Under the pieces are notes generated by a model, which was given only the letters and a program-made list of their open reading frames with translations, searched no databases and was not told where the DNA came from. Both the position numbers and the translations under genes were made by a program. From JAODBJ01 sp963782465 (GTDB lineage Bacteria; Actinomycetota; Acidimicrobiia; IMCC26256; PALSA-610), in assembly GCA_963782465.1 (NCBI GenBank), contig CAWAJR010000005.1, forward strand, positions 496,001 to 560,000: a DNA stretch of 64,000 bases. The letters run 5' to 3'. Each line of letters opens with the position of its first letter. Position 1 is the stretch's first letter. Shown here piece by piece: positions 26,641-37,299 of this stretch.

Positions 26641-28149
26641 CTACTTCGTCGCGAGCAACAGGGTCGCGTCGCGCGCGAAGTCGAGCACGAGGCCCGGCAA
26701 CACGCCCAGGGCGATCACCGCGACGGCGGCGACGACCAGCGCGACGCCGCTCGCGACATCGAGCCCGATGCGAGCGCCTTCGACGGCGGCATCGCCGTCG
26801 GGCGCGTACATGGCGAGCACGATGCGGAGGTAGACGTACGCGGAGATCACCGCGGCGAGCATGCCGATCAGCGCGAGCGGGTATTGGCCCGCGGCAACCG
26901 CGGCCGTGAACACGCCGAGCTTCGCGACGAACCCACCGGTGAGTGGCACACCGGCCTGCGCGAGCAGGAACAGGGTGAGCAGGCCCGCCAGGAGCGGTTC
27001 GCTCCGAGCCAGGCCGCGGTAGTCGTCGATGGAATGTTTCTCGTCGCCGCGCCGCGCGACCACGGTGACGATCGCGAACGCGCCGATGATCATCAACGCG
27101 TAGACGAACAGGTAGAACAGCGCCGCGCTCGTGCCGCGTTGCGTCGCCGCCTGCACGCCGATGAGAACGAAGCCGGCATGCGAGATCGACGAGTACGCCA
27201 GCATGCGTTTGACGTCGCTCTGCACCACCGCAGCGACGGTGCCGACGACGAGTGAAACCACTGCGAGCCCGAACAGCGCCGGGCGCCAGTCGACCCGGTA
27301 GAGCGGGAACGTACCGACGAACACGCGCAGGATCGCTCCGAACGCGGCCGCCTTGGTCGCCGCGGCCATGAACGCGGTGACCGGCGTCGGCGCACCCTGG
27401 TACACGTCGGGTGTCCACATGTGGAACGGTGCGGCGGCCACCTTGAACCCGAGACCGACGAGCAGCAGGCCCATGCCGAACAGCAGCACGCCGTTGTCGA
27501 GCAACGTGGTGTTGGCGAGGAACTTCGCGATCCCGACGAGCGAAGTCGTGCCCGTTGCGCCGTAGATGAGCGCGACGCCGTAGAGGAACACCGCCGACGA
27601 GAACGCTCCGAGCACGAAGTACTTGAGCCCGGCTTCCTGTGATGTGATGCGCCGCCGGTCGAACGCCGAGAGGACGTACAGCGCGATCGAGAGGATCTCG
27701 AGCGCGAGGAAGATCGCGACCAGATCGTTCGCCGACGCCATGACCAACATGCCGGTGGCCGACAGCATCATCAGCGCGATGTACTCGGAGGCCTCGAGCC
27801 GCTCCCGCTGCAGGTACGCGATCGAGATGAGCAACGCGAGCGACAGCGAGATCAGCACGATCGTTTGTACGAACACCGCGAACCCGTCGACCGCGACCAT
27901 GCCGGCGATCGCCTGGTACGGGCCGTCGCGGTGCACGAAGTGCCATTCGACGTAGGTGAAGACCCCGCTCGTGATGATGGCCACCGCCGCGATCAGCAGC
28001 GACGCCGTGAATACATGCCGGCTGCGGCGAACGAGCGCCCGGGTCAGCACGACGAGCACCGCCCCGCCGAACAGGGCGATCTCCGGCGCGATCGCGAACC
28101 AGTCGATCGGCGGGGTCGCGATCGGTTGAACGAAGGCCTGCCCGATCAC
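26641..28149 (-). CDS. nuoN: NADH-quinone oxidoreductase subunit N (14-subunit cluster)
   Basis: 502-residue antiporter-like subunit. HMWTPDVYQGAPTPV and AYSSISHAGFVLIGVQA are the family blocks; about 14 helices. The GTG start overlaps the nuoM stop by 4 nt. It is the last gene of the full complex I cluster, converging with the patatin-like gene. Confidence 0.96.
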   Translation of the reverse strand: MIGQAFVQPIATPPIDWFAIAPEIALFGGAVLVVLTRALVRRSRHVFTASLLIAAVAIITSGVFTYVEWHFVHRDGPYQAIAGMVAVDGFAVFVQTIVLISLSLALLISIAYLQRERLEASEYIALMMLSATGMLVMASANDLVAIFLALEILSIALYVLSAFDRRRITSQEAGLKYFVLGAFSSAVFLYGVALIYGATGTTSLVGIAKFLANTTLLDNGVLLFGMGLLLVGLGFKVAAAPFHMWTPDVYQGAPTPVTAFMAAATKAAAFGAILRVFVGTFPLYRVDWRPALFGLAVVSLVVGTVAAVVQSDVKRMLAYSSISHAGFVLIGVQAATQRGTSAALFYLFVYALMIIGAFAIVTVVARRGDEKHSIDDYRGLARSEPLLAGLLTLFLLAQAGVPLTGGFVAKLGVFTAAVAAGQYPLALIGMLAAVISAYVYLRIVLAMYAPDGDAAVEGARIGLDVASGVALVVAAVAVIALGVLPGLVLDFARDATLLLATK

Positions 28150-29816
28150 TTGCCACTCCCGCAGCCGCTGACGGTCGCGCCTTGTTCCAGCCGGAGCGCA
28201 ACCTGGTCCGCCGCACCCTGCGTGCCGCACCGGTTCGTCGCCACCGCCACGCGCGGGCCGTTGTTGCTCACCGTCGGCGCCTTGTAGTTGGTGCTCTGTT
28301 CGACGTGGGCGACGAGGTCACGGGCGGCCGGGTCGACCCGGTCGAGCACCGGTCGCGGCTGGAACCCGAGGAAAAGTGACAGGGCGAGCAGCGGGACGAC
28401 GGTCGCCAACTCGCGGAGGTTCAGGTCGGCGAGACCGATGTTGTCGCCTTCCGGCTCGCCGGTGAACACCCGCTGTACCGCCCACAGCAGGTAGACGGCG
28501 GCCAGGATCACGCCGGTGGTGGCGACGACCACGTACCACCGCGAGGTGAGGAACGCGCCCAGGAGCGACAGGAACTCTCCGATGAAGCCCGAGAAGCCGG
28601 GAAGGCCGATCGACGCGAAGGCCGTCGCGATGAACAGCCCGGCGAAGACCGGTATCGACTTCCACAGCCCGCCGAAGGCGGCGATCTCACGCGTGTGCCT
28701 TCGGTCGGAGAGCATGCCGACGAGAAGGAAGAGTGCTCCGGTGGTGAGCCCGTGGCTCAGCATCGTGAACAGGCCGCCGCTGATGCCTTGCGCGGTGAGC
28801 GCGAACGTACCGAGCACGACGAACCCGAGGTGCGCGATCGACGAGTACGCGATCAACCGCTTCAGGTCGGGTTGCATCGCGGCGACGATCGCGCCGTACA
28901 CGATGCCGACGACCGCCAACACGAGCAATACCGGCGCGAGGTCGACCGCGGCCTGCGGGAACATCGGCACCGAGAAGCGCAAGAAGCCGTAGGTGCCCAT
29001 CTTCAACATCACGCCGGCCAGGACGACCGAACCGGCCGTCGGTGCCTGCGTGTGCGCGTCGGGCAGCCAGGTGTGGAACGGGAACAGCGGGATCTTCACC
29101 GCGAACCCGACCGCGAACGCGAGGAACAGCCACTTCGACGTGCTGACCGCGATCGAACCGTGCTGCGAGGCCCACGGCACGAGCACGGTCGAGTCGAAGG
29201 TGAGCGGGTGGCCGGCGCGCTGGTAGAGGAACGCGACGGAAAGGATCCCGACCAGGAGGAACGCCGACCCGGCCATCGTGTAGAGGAAAAACTTCATCGC
29301 CGCGTAGCGGCGGTTGTCGTACCCCCATCCGGCGATGATGAAGTACATCGGGACGAGCACGAACTCGAAGAAGACGAAGAACGCGACGAGGTCGAGCGCG
29401 AGGAACACACCCATGACCGCGCCCTCGAGCATCAGCATCCACACCATGAACGACTTCGGCTGCTCGACCTTCAGCGAGGCGAGCAAGCCGAGCGGGAACA
29501 GCAACGCGTTGAGCGCCAGCATGAACAGGCTGATGCCGTCGACGCCGAGGAACCACGAGACGCCGAACTCGCCCATCCAGCGGTGACGTTCGACGAATTG
29601 GTAGTGCTGGAAGCCGTGCCGTGCGGTGTCGAAGTTGACGAGCAGGTAGATCGCGAGGCCGAGCGTCGCCGCGGTCGCGAGGAAGCCGACGACACGGATC
29701 AGCTCCGGGCGGCGCGACGGCGTGATGAGCGCGAGCACCGCGCCCACGAACGGCACCAGGATCAACGCGGTGAGCACTGGGAAGCCGTGGTTCGCCGCGG
29801 CCGTGACTGCGAGCAT
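28146..29816 (-). CDS. nuoM: NADH-quinone oxidoreductase subunit M (14-subunit cluster)
   Basis: 556-residue antiporter-like subunit. HTWLPDAHTQAPTAGS, FEFVLVPMYFIIAGWGYDNR and IAYSSIAHLGFVVLGTFAL are present. A C-terminal extension of about 50 residues beyond the last helix is Ser/Thr/Asn-rich with two Cys and ends SGCGSGK. The ATG shares a base with the nuoL stop (TGATG). Confidence 0.97.
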   Translation of the reverse strand: MLAVTAAANHGFPVLTALILVPFVGAVLALITPSRRPELIRVVGFLATAATLGLAIYLLVNFDTARHGFQHYQFVERHRWMGEFGVSWFLGVDGISLFMLALNALLFPLGLLASLKVEQPKSFMVWMLMLEGAVMGVFLALDLVAFFVFFEFVLVPMYFIIAGWGYDNRRYAAMKFFLYTMAGSAFLLVGILSVAFLYQRAGHPLTFDSTVLVPWASQHGSIAVSTSKWLFLAFAVGFAVKIPLFPFHTWLPDAHTQAPTAGSVVLAGVMLKMGTYGFLRFSVPMFPQAAVDLAPVLLVLAVVGIVYGAIVAAMQPDLKRLIAYSSIAHLGFVVLGTFALTAQGISGGLFTMLSHGLTTGALFLLVGMLSDRRHTREIAAFGGLWKSIPVFAGLFIATAFASIGLPGFSGFIGEFLSLLGAFLTSRWYVVVATTGVILAAVYLLWAVQRVFTGEPEGDNIGLADLNLRELATVVPLLALSLFLGFQPRPVLDRVDPAARDLVAHVEQSTNYKAPTVSNNGPRVAVATNRCGTQGAADQVALRLEQGATVSGCGSGK

Positions 29817-31789
29817 CAGAACGTCACCCTCGTCGCGAACCAGAACATCAACACGACCATCCCGGCGACGATCGCGAGCGCGTAGTTGCGCACCAAACCG
29901 GTCTGCACGCGGCGCAGCCCGGTTCCGACGGTTCTCGTCGCGGTGGCGACGCCGTTGACCAAACCGTCGATGACCTCACCGTCGAACCACCGCGAGAGCG
30001 TCGACGCGAAGATGGTCACGGGACCGCTGACGAAGCGCGCCAGGGTGATGTCGATGTAGTAGGCGTTGGCCAGCACCGTGGCGAACCCGCCGAGCCGTTC
30101 CGCGCCGGGGTCCTTGGCGTCGTCGGTGAGGCCCTTGCCGTACACCGCGATACCGGCCGCGATTCCCAGGATGCCGAGGACGAGCGCGACCGTCGAGAGC
30201 GCGAAGGCGCTGGAGAACGACGTCGCCTGCGGGATGTGCGCGCCGGCGAAGACCGGTTCGAGCCAGCGGCTGAGGATGTCGATCTTGGCCCGGGTGAACG
30301 GCAGGTCGAGCACGCCGCCGACGAGCGACAACCCGGCCAGCGCGACGAGTGGCAGCGTCATCGTCCACGGTGCCTCGTGCGGGGTGACCTCGCCGTGCTC
30401 CTCGTGCTCGTCGTGCGCGCCCGCGGTCGCCGCGATGACTGCGGGGTCGTTGAAGCGCTCGTCGGAGAAGAACACCAGCCACACCTGACGGGTCATGTAG
30501 AACGCGGTGAGCAGGGCCGCGATCACACCGACGGCCCATAGCGCGTAGTGATGCGAGTACCACGCCTTGGCGAGGATCTCGTCCTTCGACCAGAAGCCGG
30601 CGAAGGGGAAGATGCCCACGATCGCCAGCCAGGCGACGATGAATGTTCCCGCGGTGATCGGCATGTACTTGCGCAGCTGGCCCATGCGCCGCATGTCCTG
30701 CTCGTCGTGCAGGCCGTGGATCACTGCGCCGGCACCGAGGAACAGCAGAGCCTTGAAGAACGCGTGCATGACCATGTGGAAGATCGCGGCGTCGTAGGCG
30801 TGTACCCCTGCCGCGAGGAACATGTAGCCGAGCTGGCTGATCGTGGAGTACGCCAGCACGCGTTTGATGTCGTTCTGCATCAGCGCGATCGTCGCCGCGA
30901 ACAGCGCGGTGAGGGCACCGATCCACGCGGTGGTCGACGACGCCGACGACGACAGGTCGAAGAACACGTGCGCGCGGCACACGAGGAACACCCCTGCGGT
31001 CACCATCGTGGCCGCGTGGATGAGCGCGGAAACGGGTGTGGGGCCTTCCATCGCGTCGGGCAGCCAGATGTAGAGGGGGAGTTGCGCGCTCTTCCCGCAG
31101 GCACCGAGGAGGAGCATCAAGCCGATCGCGGTGATCGTGCCCGACGACAGCCGGTGCACGCCGCCCAGGGCCGAATAGTCGAGCGAACCGAGCTTCGAGA
31201 AGATCAGGAACATCGCGATCATGAAGCCGAAGTCGCCGACCCGGTTGGTGACGAACGCCTTCTTGCCCGCGACGGCCGCGCTGTTGCGCTCGAACCAGAA
31301 CGAGATGAGCAGGTAGGAGCACAGGCCCACGCCCTCCCACCCGAGGAAGGTGAGCAGGAAACTGCTCCCGAGCACGAGCACGAGCATCGACGCCGCGAAC
31401 AGGTTCATGTACGCGAAGAAGCGCGAGAACCGAGGGTCGCCGTGCATGTACCCGATCGAGTACAAGTGGATCAACGTGCCGACACCGGTGACGAACAAGA
31501 TCATCGTGCTCGACAACGGGTCGACGAGGAACCGGAACTGCACCGAGAAGCCGCCGGACTGCAACCACGTGTAGCCGTCGCTCAGATGGGAGCGCGCATC
31601 AGCGTGCAGGCTGAACAGCGCACCGAAGGTGATCGCCGACCCGATGAACGCGAGCGCGATCAGGCCGGTCGCGATCCAGCCCGCGCGCGGCTCACCGATG
31701 CGCTTCCCGAAGAGCAGGAGCACGACGGCACCGAGCGCCGGCAGCGCGGGAATGACCCACGCAAGATCGAGCAAGTTCGTTGCATGCAT
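29816..31789 (-). CDS. nuoL: NADH-quinone oxidoreductase subunit L (14-subunit cluster)
   Basis: 657-residue distal antiporter-like subunit. GWEGVGLCSYLLISFWFERN, YIWLPDAMEGPTPVSALIH and AYSTISQLGYMFLAAGVHAY are typical. Clearly homologous to, but well diverged from, the second NuoL at 17908-20091, so the duplication is old. Confidence 0.97.
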   Translation of the reverse strand: MHATNLLDLAWVIPALPALGAVVLLLFGKRIGEPRAGWIATGLIALAFIGSAITFGALFSLHADARSHLSDGYTWLQSGGFSVQFRFLVDPLSSTMILFVTGVGTLIHLYSIGYMHGDPRFSRFFAYMNLFAASMLVLVLGSSFLLTFLGWEGVGLCSYLLISFWFERNSAAVAGKKAFVTNRVGDFGFMIAMFLIFSKLGSLDYSALGGVHRLSSGTITAIGLMLLLGACGKSAQLPLYIWLPDAMEGPTPVSALIHAATMVTAGVFLVCRAHVFFDLSSSASSTTAWIGALTALFAATIALMQNDIKRVLAYSTISQLGYMFLAAGVHAYDAAIFHMVMHAFFKALLFLGAGAVIHGLHDEQDMRRMGQLRKYMPITAGTFIVAWLAIVGIFPFAGFWSKDEILAKAWYSHHYALWAVGVIAALLTAFYMTRQVWLVFFSDERFNDPAVIAATAGAHDEHEEHGEVTPHEAPWTMTLPLVALAGLSLVGGVLDLPFTRAKIDILSRWLEPVFAGAHIPQATSFSSAFALSTVALVLGILGIAAGIAVYGKGLTDDAKDPGAERLGGFATVLANAYYIDITLARFVSGPVTIFASTLSRWFDGEVIDGLVNGVATATRTVGTGLRRVQTGLVRNYALAIVAGMVVLMFWFATRVTF

Positions 31790-31853
31790 GCTTATGCGGC
31801 TCCACTCCGCCGCGCTCGTCCCCCGTCACGCATGGAAAGCTCAGCTCCCACGT

Positions 31854-32171
31854 TCAACCCTTCAACATGTCGACGTCGTCGGCGGTCACGTTCTGGCGGC
31901 GCCGGAAGATTGCGATGATGATCGCGAGCCCGACCGCGACCTCCGCTGCCGCGACGACGAGCGTGAAGAACACGATCACCTGGCCACCGATGTCGTTCAG
32001 GGCTTTCGCATACGTGACGAACGTGAGGTTCACCGCGTTGAGCATCAACTCGACGCACATGAACATCACCAGCGTGTTGCGCCGCACGAGCAGGCCCACC
32101 GCACCGATCGTGAAGATCATCGCGGCCAGCACGAGGTAATAGGAGGGCGTGAGCGCGGAGGCAGCCAGCAT
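31854..32171 (-). CDS. nuoK: NADH-quinone oxidoreductase subunit K (14-subunit cluster)
   Basis: 105-residue three-helix subunit; GLLVRRNTLVMFMCVELMLN holds the conserved glutamate. The ATG at 32169-32171 shares a base with the nuoJ stop. A 64-nt gap with no visible element separates it from nuoL. Confidence 0.96.
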   Translation of the reverse strand: MLAASALTPSYYLVLAAMIFTIGAVGLLVRRNTLVMFMCVELMLNAVNLTFVTYAKALNDIGGQVIVFFTLVVAAAEVAVGLAIIIAIFRRRQNVTADDVDMLKG

Positions 32172-32737
32172 CACGCGTGCTCTCCGCCTGTGGTCGCGCT
32201 CGCCGGCGCTCGCCGCTCCGGTTGCTGACGGCTTCGGCGAGCGAGGACCACACCACCGACGACCGCGATCACCAGCAGCGCGGCGGTGAGCTCGAACGGC
32301 CACACGAAACTCGTGAAGAGGCTGCGAGCCAGCGCCTGGACGTTGCCGGTGTTGGCCGCGTCGAGCTTGCCTCGCTGGGAGGGCGCGCCGGTGACCCAAT
32401 GGCGACCGGCGAGCACGATCACCTGCACGAGCAGGATCGCGCCGAGCCCGATCGCCGCCGGCCGTTGGTACGGCCGCGGATCTTCGAGCGATTCATGTTC
32501 GTCGACGCCGAGCAGCGTGATCACGAAGATGAACAGCACGACGATGGCGCTCGCGTACACGACGATCTGGATGATCGCGACGAGCTGCGCGTCTTGGAGG
32601 AGGAAGAACACCGCCATCGTCACGAGCGTCAGCAACAGGAACAGCGCGTTGTGCACCGGGTTGCGCGCGAGCACCACACCGAAGGCGCCGATGAGCGCGA
32701 GCGCGGCACACACGAAGAAGACGATCGTGTCCATCAT
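32171..32737 (-). CDS. nuoJ: NADH-quinone oxidoreductase subunit J (14-subunit cluster)
   Basis: 188 residues from the first of two adjacent ATGs (overlapping the nuoI stop); five helices. AIIQIVVYASAIVVLFIFVI is the conserved helix. A variable loop between helices 4 and 5 and a basic C-terminal tail (RRSRQQPERRAP) follow. The tail DNA contains degenerate GCTCGCCGGCGCTCG words like those of the intergenic repeat. Confidence 0.95.
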   Translation of the reverse strand: MMDTIVFFVCAALALIGAFGVVLARNPVHNALFLLLTLVTMAVFFLLQDAQLVAIIQIVVYASAIVVLFIFVITLLGVDEHESLEDPRPYQRPAAIGLGAILLVQVIVLAGRHWVTGAPSQRGKLDAANTGNVQALARSLFTSFVWPFELTAALLVIAVVGGVVLARRSRQQPERRAPASATTGGEHA

Positions 32738-33345
32738 GCCGAGCCCTCGTGCCCGTCGAGCTCGGTCTGCGTCGGGCCGGGCGGGCGCACACCGGCACCG
32801 AGGTCGCCCGACCACGACACCCGGCCTTCGTACGACGCCATCCCCGACGGCGACGTCGCGCGGACCCACTCGCTCAGGTGTTCGGCTTGGCCCGGCGACC
32901 ACATTTCCCAGGGCTGCTGGCGCGGCTTGCCGTCGTCGTCGACCAGCAGCTCGCTCTTCGTGTAGATCGAGTCGGCGCGGTTGCTGAACGAGAACTCGAA
33001 CAGCGTGGTCTCGGTGATCGCTTCGGTCGGGCACGCCTCGACGCACAAGTCGCAGTGGATACAGCGCAGATAGTTGATCTCGTAGACGAAGCCGTAGCGT
33101 TCGCCCGGCGACACCGGGTCGTCGGGCGGGTTGTCGGCCCCCCGCACGTAGATGCACCGGGCCGGGCAGACACCGGCGCACAACTCGCAGCCGATGCACT
33201 TCTCCATGCCGTCTTCGTAGCGGTTGAGCACGTGACGGCCGTGCCGCCGCACCGGGTAGTCGCGTACCTGCTTCGGGAACTCGGTCGTGATGCGCGGCTT
33301 GAACATTTGGCGCGCGGTGACGAGGAAACCGGAGAAACGGCCCAT
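32734..33345 (-). CDS. nuoI: NADH-quinone oxidoreductase subunit I (14-subunit cluster)
   Basis: 203-residue subunit with clusters N6a/N6b: C50-x2-C53-x2-C56-x3-C60 and C95-x2-C98-x2-C101-x3-C105. The C-terminal extension of about 90 residues (EMWSPGQAEHLSEW, VSWSGDLGAGVRPPGP) is longer than in the second copy. The ATG shares a base with the nuoH stop. Confidence 0.96.
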   Translation of the reverse strand: MGRFSGFLVTARQMFKPRITTEFPKQVRDYPVRRHGRHVLNRYEDGMEKCIGCELCAGVCPARCIYVRGADNPPDDPVSPGERYGFVYEINYLRCIHCDLCVEACPTEAITETTLFEFSFSNRADSIYTKSELLVDDDGKPRQQPWEMWSPGQAEHLSEWVRATSPSGMASYEGRVSWSGDLGAGVRPPGPTQTELDGHEGSA

Positions 33346-34553
33346 CAGCGGAATTCCTCCACCGTCTCGTCGGGCTTCGGGATCGAGAGGTAGAGCACGC
33401 TGTACGCGAGTGCCGCGCTCCCGAACGCGATCACCACGGTGAGCCACACATTCCAGTTCTCGACGTTCGCCACCTCGATCGCCGCCGCGACCATCACCCA
33501 GAGGATTGCGATCTCGATCAGGTACTTCCACCCGAGGCTCATGAGCCGGTCGTAACGCATGCGCGGTAACGAGGCGCGAACCCACACGGTGACGAAGAGG
33601 AGTGCGATCACCTTGATGCCGAACCAGAAGATCGGCATCAGCCACGAGTTGACCGGGTTCGTCGCGCTCAGGAAACCCAGGTTCGGGCCCGACGGGCCAC
33701 CGAGGAACAACGTCGTCGCGACGGCCGACATCGTGATGACGTTCATGAACTCGGCGAGGAAGAAGATCGCGAAGCGAATACCGGTGTACTCGGTGTTGAA
33801 CCCGCCGACGAGCTCCTGTTCGGCTTCGACCAGGTCGAAGGGCGGGTGGTTCGTCTCCGCCGTCGCCGCGATCAGGAAGATCACGAACGGCACGAAAGCC
33901 GGCAGCCAGTACCACTGCGAGACGAACGAGTGCCAGTTGACCCAACCTTGCTGCGACACGATGTCGCGGGTCGACAACGTGCCCGCCCGGACCAGCACGC
34001 CGAGAATGCCGAGGCTGAACGCCGCTTCGTACGAGAGCAACTGCGCCGTCGCTCGCACCGAGCCGAGCAATGGGTACTTCGAGCCCGATGCCCAACCGGC
34101 GAGCATCACGCCGTATACGCCGAGCCCCGACATCGCGAGGATCCAGAGCGCACCGATCGGCAGGTCGGCCACCTGCAACAACGTCCGGTGACCGAAGATC
34201 GACACCTCGCCACCGATCGGGATGATGCAGAACAGGAGGAACGCCGGCATGATCGACATGTAGGGCGCCAGCCGGAACACGGAGCGGTCGGCGGTGTCGG
34301 GGATCGACTGCTCCTTGAAGAAGAGCTTGATGCCGTCGGCCAGCGTCTGCAGCACGCCGAACGGCCCCGCGTTGTCGGGGCCGATGCGGTTCTGCATGTC
34401 GGCGATCCACTTCCGCATGCCCCAGATGTAGAGCATCACCGAAACCAGCAGCAGTGCGAAGGCGACGACCACCTTCACCGCGACGACGAGGAAGATGACG
34501 AAGCCGACGTGGCCACCGGTGAAGAGCGGGTCGACCGCGAGGAGTTCGCTCAT
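33345..34553 (-). CDS. nuoH: NADH-quinone oxidoreductase subunit H (14-subunit cluster)
   Basis: 402-residue membrane subunit. QNRIGPDNAGPFGVLQTLAD and FDLVEAEQELVGGFNTEYTG are signatures. It is 57 residues longer than the other NuoH, mainly at both ends. The ATG overlaps the nuoG stop by 4 nt. Confidence 0.97.
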   Translation of the reverse strand: MSELLAVDPLFTGGHVGFVIFLVVAVKVVVAFALLLVSVMLYIWGMRKWIADMQNRIGPDNAGPFGVLQTLADGIKLFFKEQSIPDTADRSVFRLAPYMSIMPAFLLFCIIPIGGEVSIFGHRTLLQVADLPIGALWILAMSGLGVYGVMLAGWASGSKYPLLGSVRATAQLLSYEAAFSLGILGVLVRAGTLSTRDIVSQQGWVNWHSFVSQWYWLPAFVPFVIFLIAATAETNHPPFDLVEAEQELVGGFNTEYTGIRFAIFFLAEFMNVITMSAVATTLFLGGPSGPNLGFLSATNPVNSWLMPIFWFGIKVIALLFVTVWVRASLPRMRYDRLMSLGWKYLIEIAILWVMVAAAIEVANVENWNVWLTVVIAFGSAALAYSVLYLSIPKPDETVEEFR

Positions 34554-37299
34554 GAACCCGCTCGGATCGTCTCGACCCGCAGGTCGGTGACCATCGTCGT
34601 CGTGTCGATGAGTTCGGCGGCCCCCTGGCCGTCGGCGCCGAAGAAGAGTTGCGCCGTACCGGCGGGCACCGACCCGTGGGTCCGGACCGCGAGCGTCGCG
34701 GTCGCACGCGACGACGTGACGCGAACGGAGTCGCCTTCATCGACCCCGATACGGGCCAGGTCCTGGGGATGCACGAGCAACGCTGCATCCTTGCGCAACG
34801 GGGCGAGCGCAGGCGTGCACATGGTGATCCGGCCGCCGTCGTACAGCGAACGGCCGGCCACGAGACGGAGCGCGTACGCGTCGCGGCCGGGCGCGTCGAG
34901 ATCGTTGGCGGCACCGTCCCACACGTACAGCTCGGGTGCCTCGCGCGCCAGACGCTCGCTCTGGTCGCGGGCTGCGCCGACCGCCTGGGCTGCGGCCTTC
35001 GGGTCGTGCTCGGGATCGTCGACGTCGGGTTGCAGGTTGACGTTGCTCCCTGCACCGGCGCCTTCGACGGCCGCGGTGGACCCGGCCGGGACCGCGGCAT
35101 CGGCACGGATCGGGTCCCAGGAGACGGCTTGGCCGTCGTCGGCCATGATGTTGAGTTCGCGCGTGCGGAGCATCACTGCGTCGAGGTGCTCGCGTACCGG
35201 GAGCACGATGCCGTCGCGGGCACGGCGAAGGAGCGCCACGAGCGCGCCCGCATGGGCGGGAGCGACGCGCGCGATCTCGTCGGTGACTTCGTCGACGAAC
35301 TCGAGGTCGAAGTCGTCGCCGAGCCGCAGCGCGAGCTCTCCGGCGATGCGCCAGTCGTCCATCGTGGTGCCTTCGGGCGACAGTTTGCGCCCGAGCCGCT
35401 GTACCCGGCTCTCGAGGTTGGTGGTGGTGCCACCCTTCTCACCCCAGACCGTGCACGGCAGGAACGCATCGGCCCGCCGCGACGACTCCGACGCGAAGGC
35501 GTCGACCGCGACGACGTACCCGGCACCGTCGAGCGCGCGGCGGGCGAGATCGGCGTCGGGGAAATCGGCGATCGGGTCGGCGCCGAGGAGCACCAGCACC
35601 CTGATCTTGCCGTCGGCCGCCGCGCGCAGGATGCCCTCGGCGTCGAGGCCGCGCTCGACGGGCAGCTTCTGCCACGCCGAACCGAACCAGTCGCGGCCAT
35701 CGTCGAGGGTGACCCGGCCGGGCAGGAAGCCCGGCGCGGCACCGAGGTCGAGCGCGCCGTGCACGTTGCCTCGCCGCAACGCGCTGACGAACCGGACGTC
35801 GGCCACCTTGGCCAGCGCGGCGGCGGCGCGAACGGTCGGCGCGACCGACTGGGCCAGCGACGCGCGCCCGAGCACGACGACCAGCGGGCCGCCACGCCCG
35901 GCCGCTGCGGTCGCGAACGCGTCGATCGCGGCGTCGCCGCTCGGCGTGCCGGCGAGTGCCCCCGCGAGCCGTTCCGCGACCTCGCCCTCTTGGCCGGGGA
36001 GCGTGCGGCGCACGGCGGTCGCGTAACGCGTCAGGCCGACGTCAACCGACGCGAGGTCGAGCATCGGCACCTTCATCTCCACCGCGGCGCGCTTCGCGCG
36101 CAGGTAGAGCACCGGGAGTTCTTCCTTGAGGTCGGGCCGAGGAGCACGATGCCCGACGCGCGGTCGAGCTCGGAGATCTCCGCACGCGGCAATCCGAGCA
36201 CGAGTTCGGGCGGGAGACCGTCGCCGAGCTGCGCGTCGAAGTTGTCGGTGCCGATCACGCCTTTCGCGAGGCGTACCCACGCGTACACGTCTTCGTTGCT
36301 TCCTCGCGCACCACCGAGCACCGCGACCGAGGACGGCCCGTGGAGTTCGACCGCGCGCTGCACCTCGTTGGCGACGGCTTCCAGTGCTTCGGGCCACGAC
36401 ACGTCGGTGACATCGTTCCGGCCGCGAAGCCGCGGTTCGAGGACGCGCTCGTCGGCGTGCACCCAGTCGTAGCCGTAGCGACCTTTGTCGCACAGCCAGC
36501 CCTGGTTGACCGTGTCGAGGTCGACACCGAGGAGGCGGACCAAGCGGTTCGACGACGATTGGAGCGCGCCGCGGCAACCGACTGCGCACGTGGTGCACGT
36601 CGTTTCGGCCGTCGTGAGGTCCCACGGCCGGGCCTTGAAGCGATACGGCTTCGACAGCAGCGCTCCAACCGGGCAGATCTGCACGGTGTTCCCCGAGAAG
36701 TACGACGAGAACGGTTCGTCGGGGAAGGTCACCACCTGCGTGCGGTCGCTGCGTTCGCCGAAGTCGATCAGCGCGTCACCCGCGATCTCGTCGGCGAAAC
36801 GCGTGCACCGCGCGCATTGGATGCATCGTTCACGGTCGAGGAGCACGAGGCTGCTCAGCGGGATCGGCTTCTCGAAGTGGCGCTTCTCCTCGGTGAAACG
36901 CGATTCGCCGGGACCGAAGGCGAGGGTCTGGTCCTGCAGCGGGCACTCGCCACCGCGGTCGCACACCGGGCAGTCGAGCGGGTGGTTGATCAGCAGGAAC
37001 TCGAGCACACCGTCTTGGATCTTCTTGACCGCTTCGGTGTCGGTGTGCACGACCATCCCGTCGGCGATCGGCGTCGTGCACGCCGGCGGGAAGCCGCGCA
37101 TGCCGTCGACCTGCACCAGGCACATCCGGCACATCCCCACCGGCTTCATCCGCTCGTGCCAGCAGAAGCGCGGGATGTACGTGCCGTGTTCCTGCGCCGC
37201 TTTGATGAGCAGTTCGCCCTTCGGGGCCTGCACCTCGCGACCGTCGATGGTGAAGGTGACGAGGTCGGTGACGGGCTGCGTCTCGGGAGGCGTCGTCAC
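34550..37299 (-). CDS. nuoG: NADH-quinone oxidoreductase subunit G, one frameshift near 36135
   Basis: Large iron-sulfur subunit, about 916 residues after repair. Cluster ligands all visible: N1b C46, C57, C60, C74; N5 H106, C110, C113, C119; N4 C159, C162, C165, C209; N7 C235, C238, C242, C270. A molybdopterin-oxidoreductase-like domain follows. The first frame ends at 36073 after a false tail; the second frame is in register from about 36130 (DLKEELPVLYLRAKRAAVEM) to 34550. Adding one base to the GGCCCGAC run gives GLVLLGPDLKEEL-type continuity and a length divisible by three. The GTG start overlaps the nuoF stop (GTGA). Confidence 0.93.

Noticed and set aside
36073..37299. NuoG as a separate short protein ending at 36073
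   Set aside because: The last residues after VLLGP are a frameshifted tail and the remaining domain continues in the next frame; a one-base repair gives a full-length subunit.
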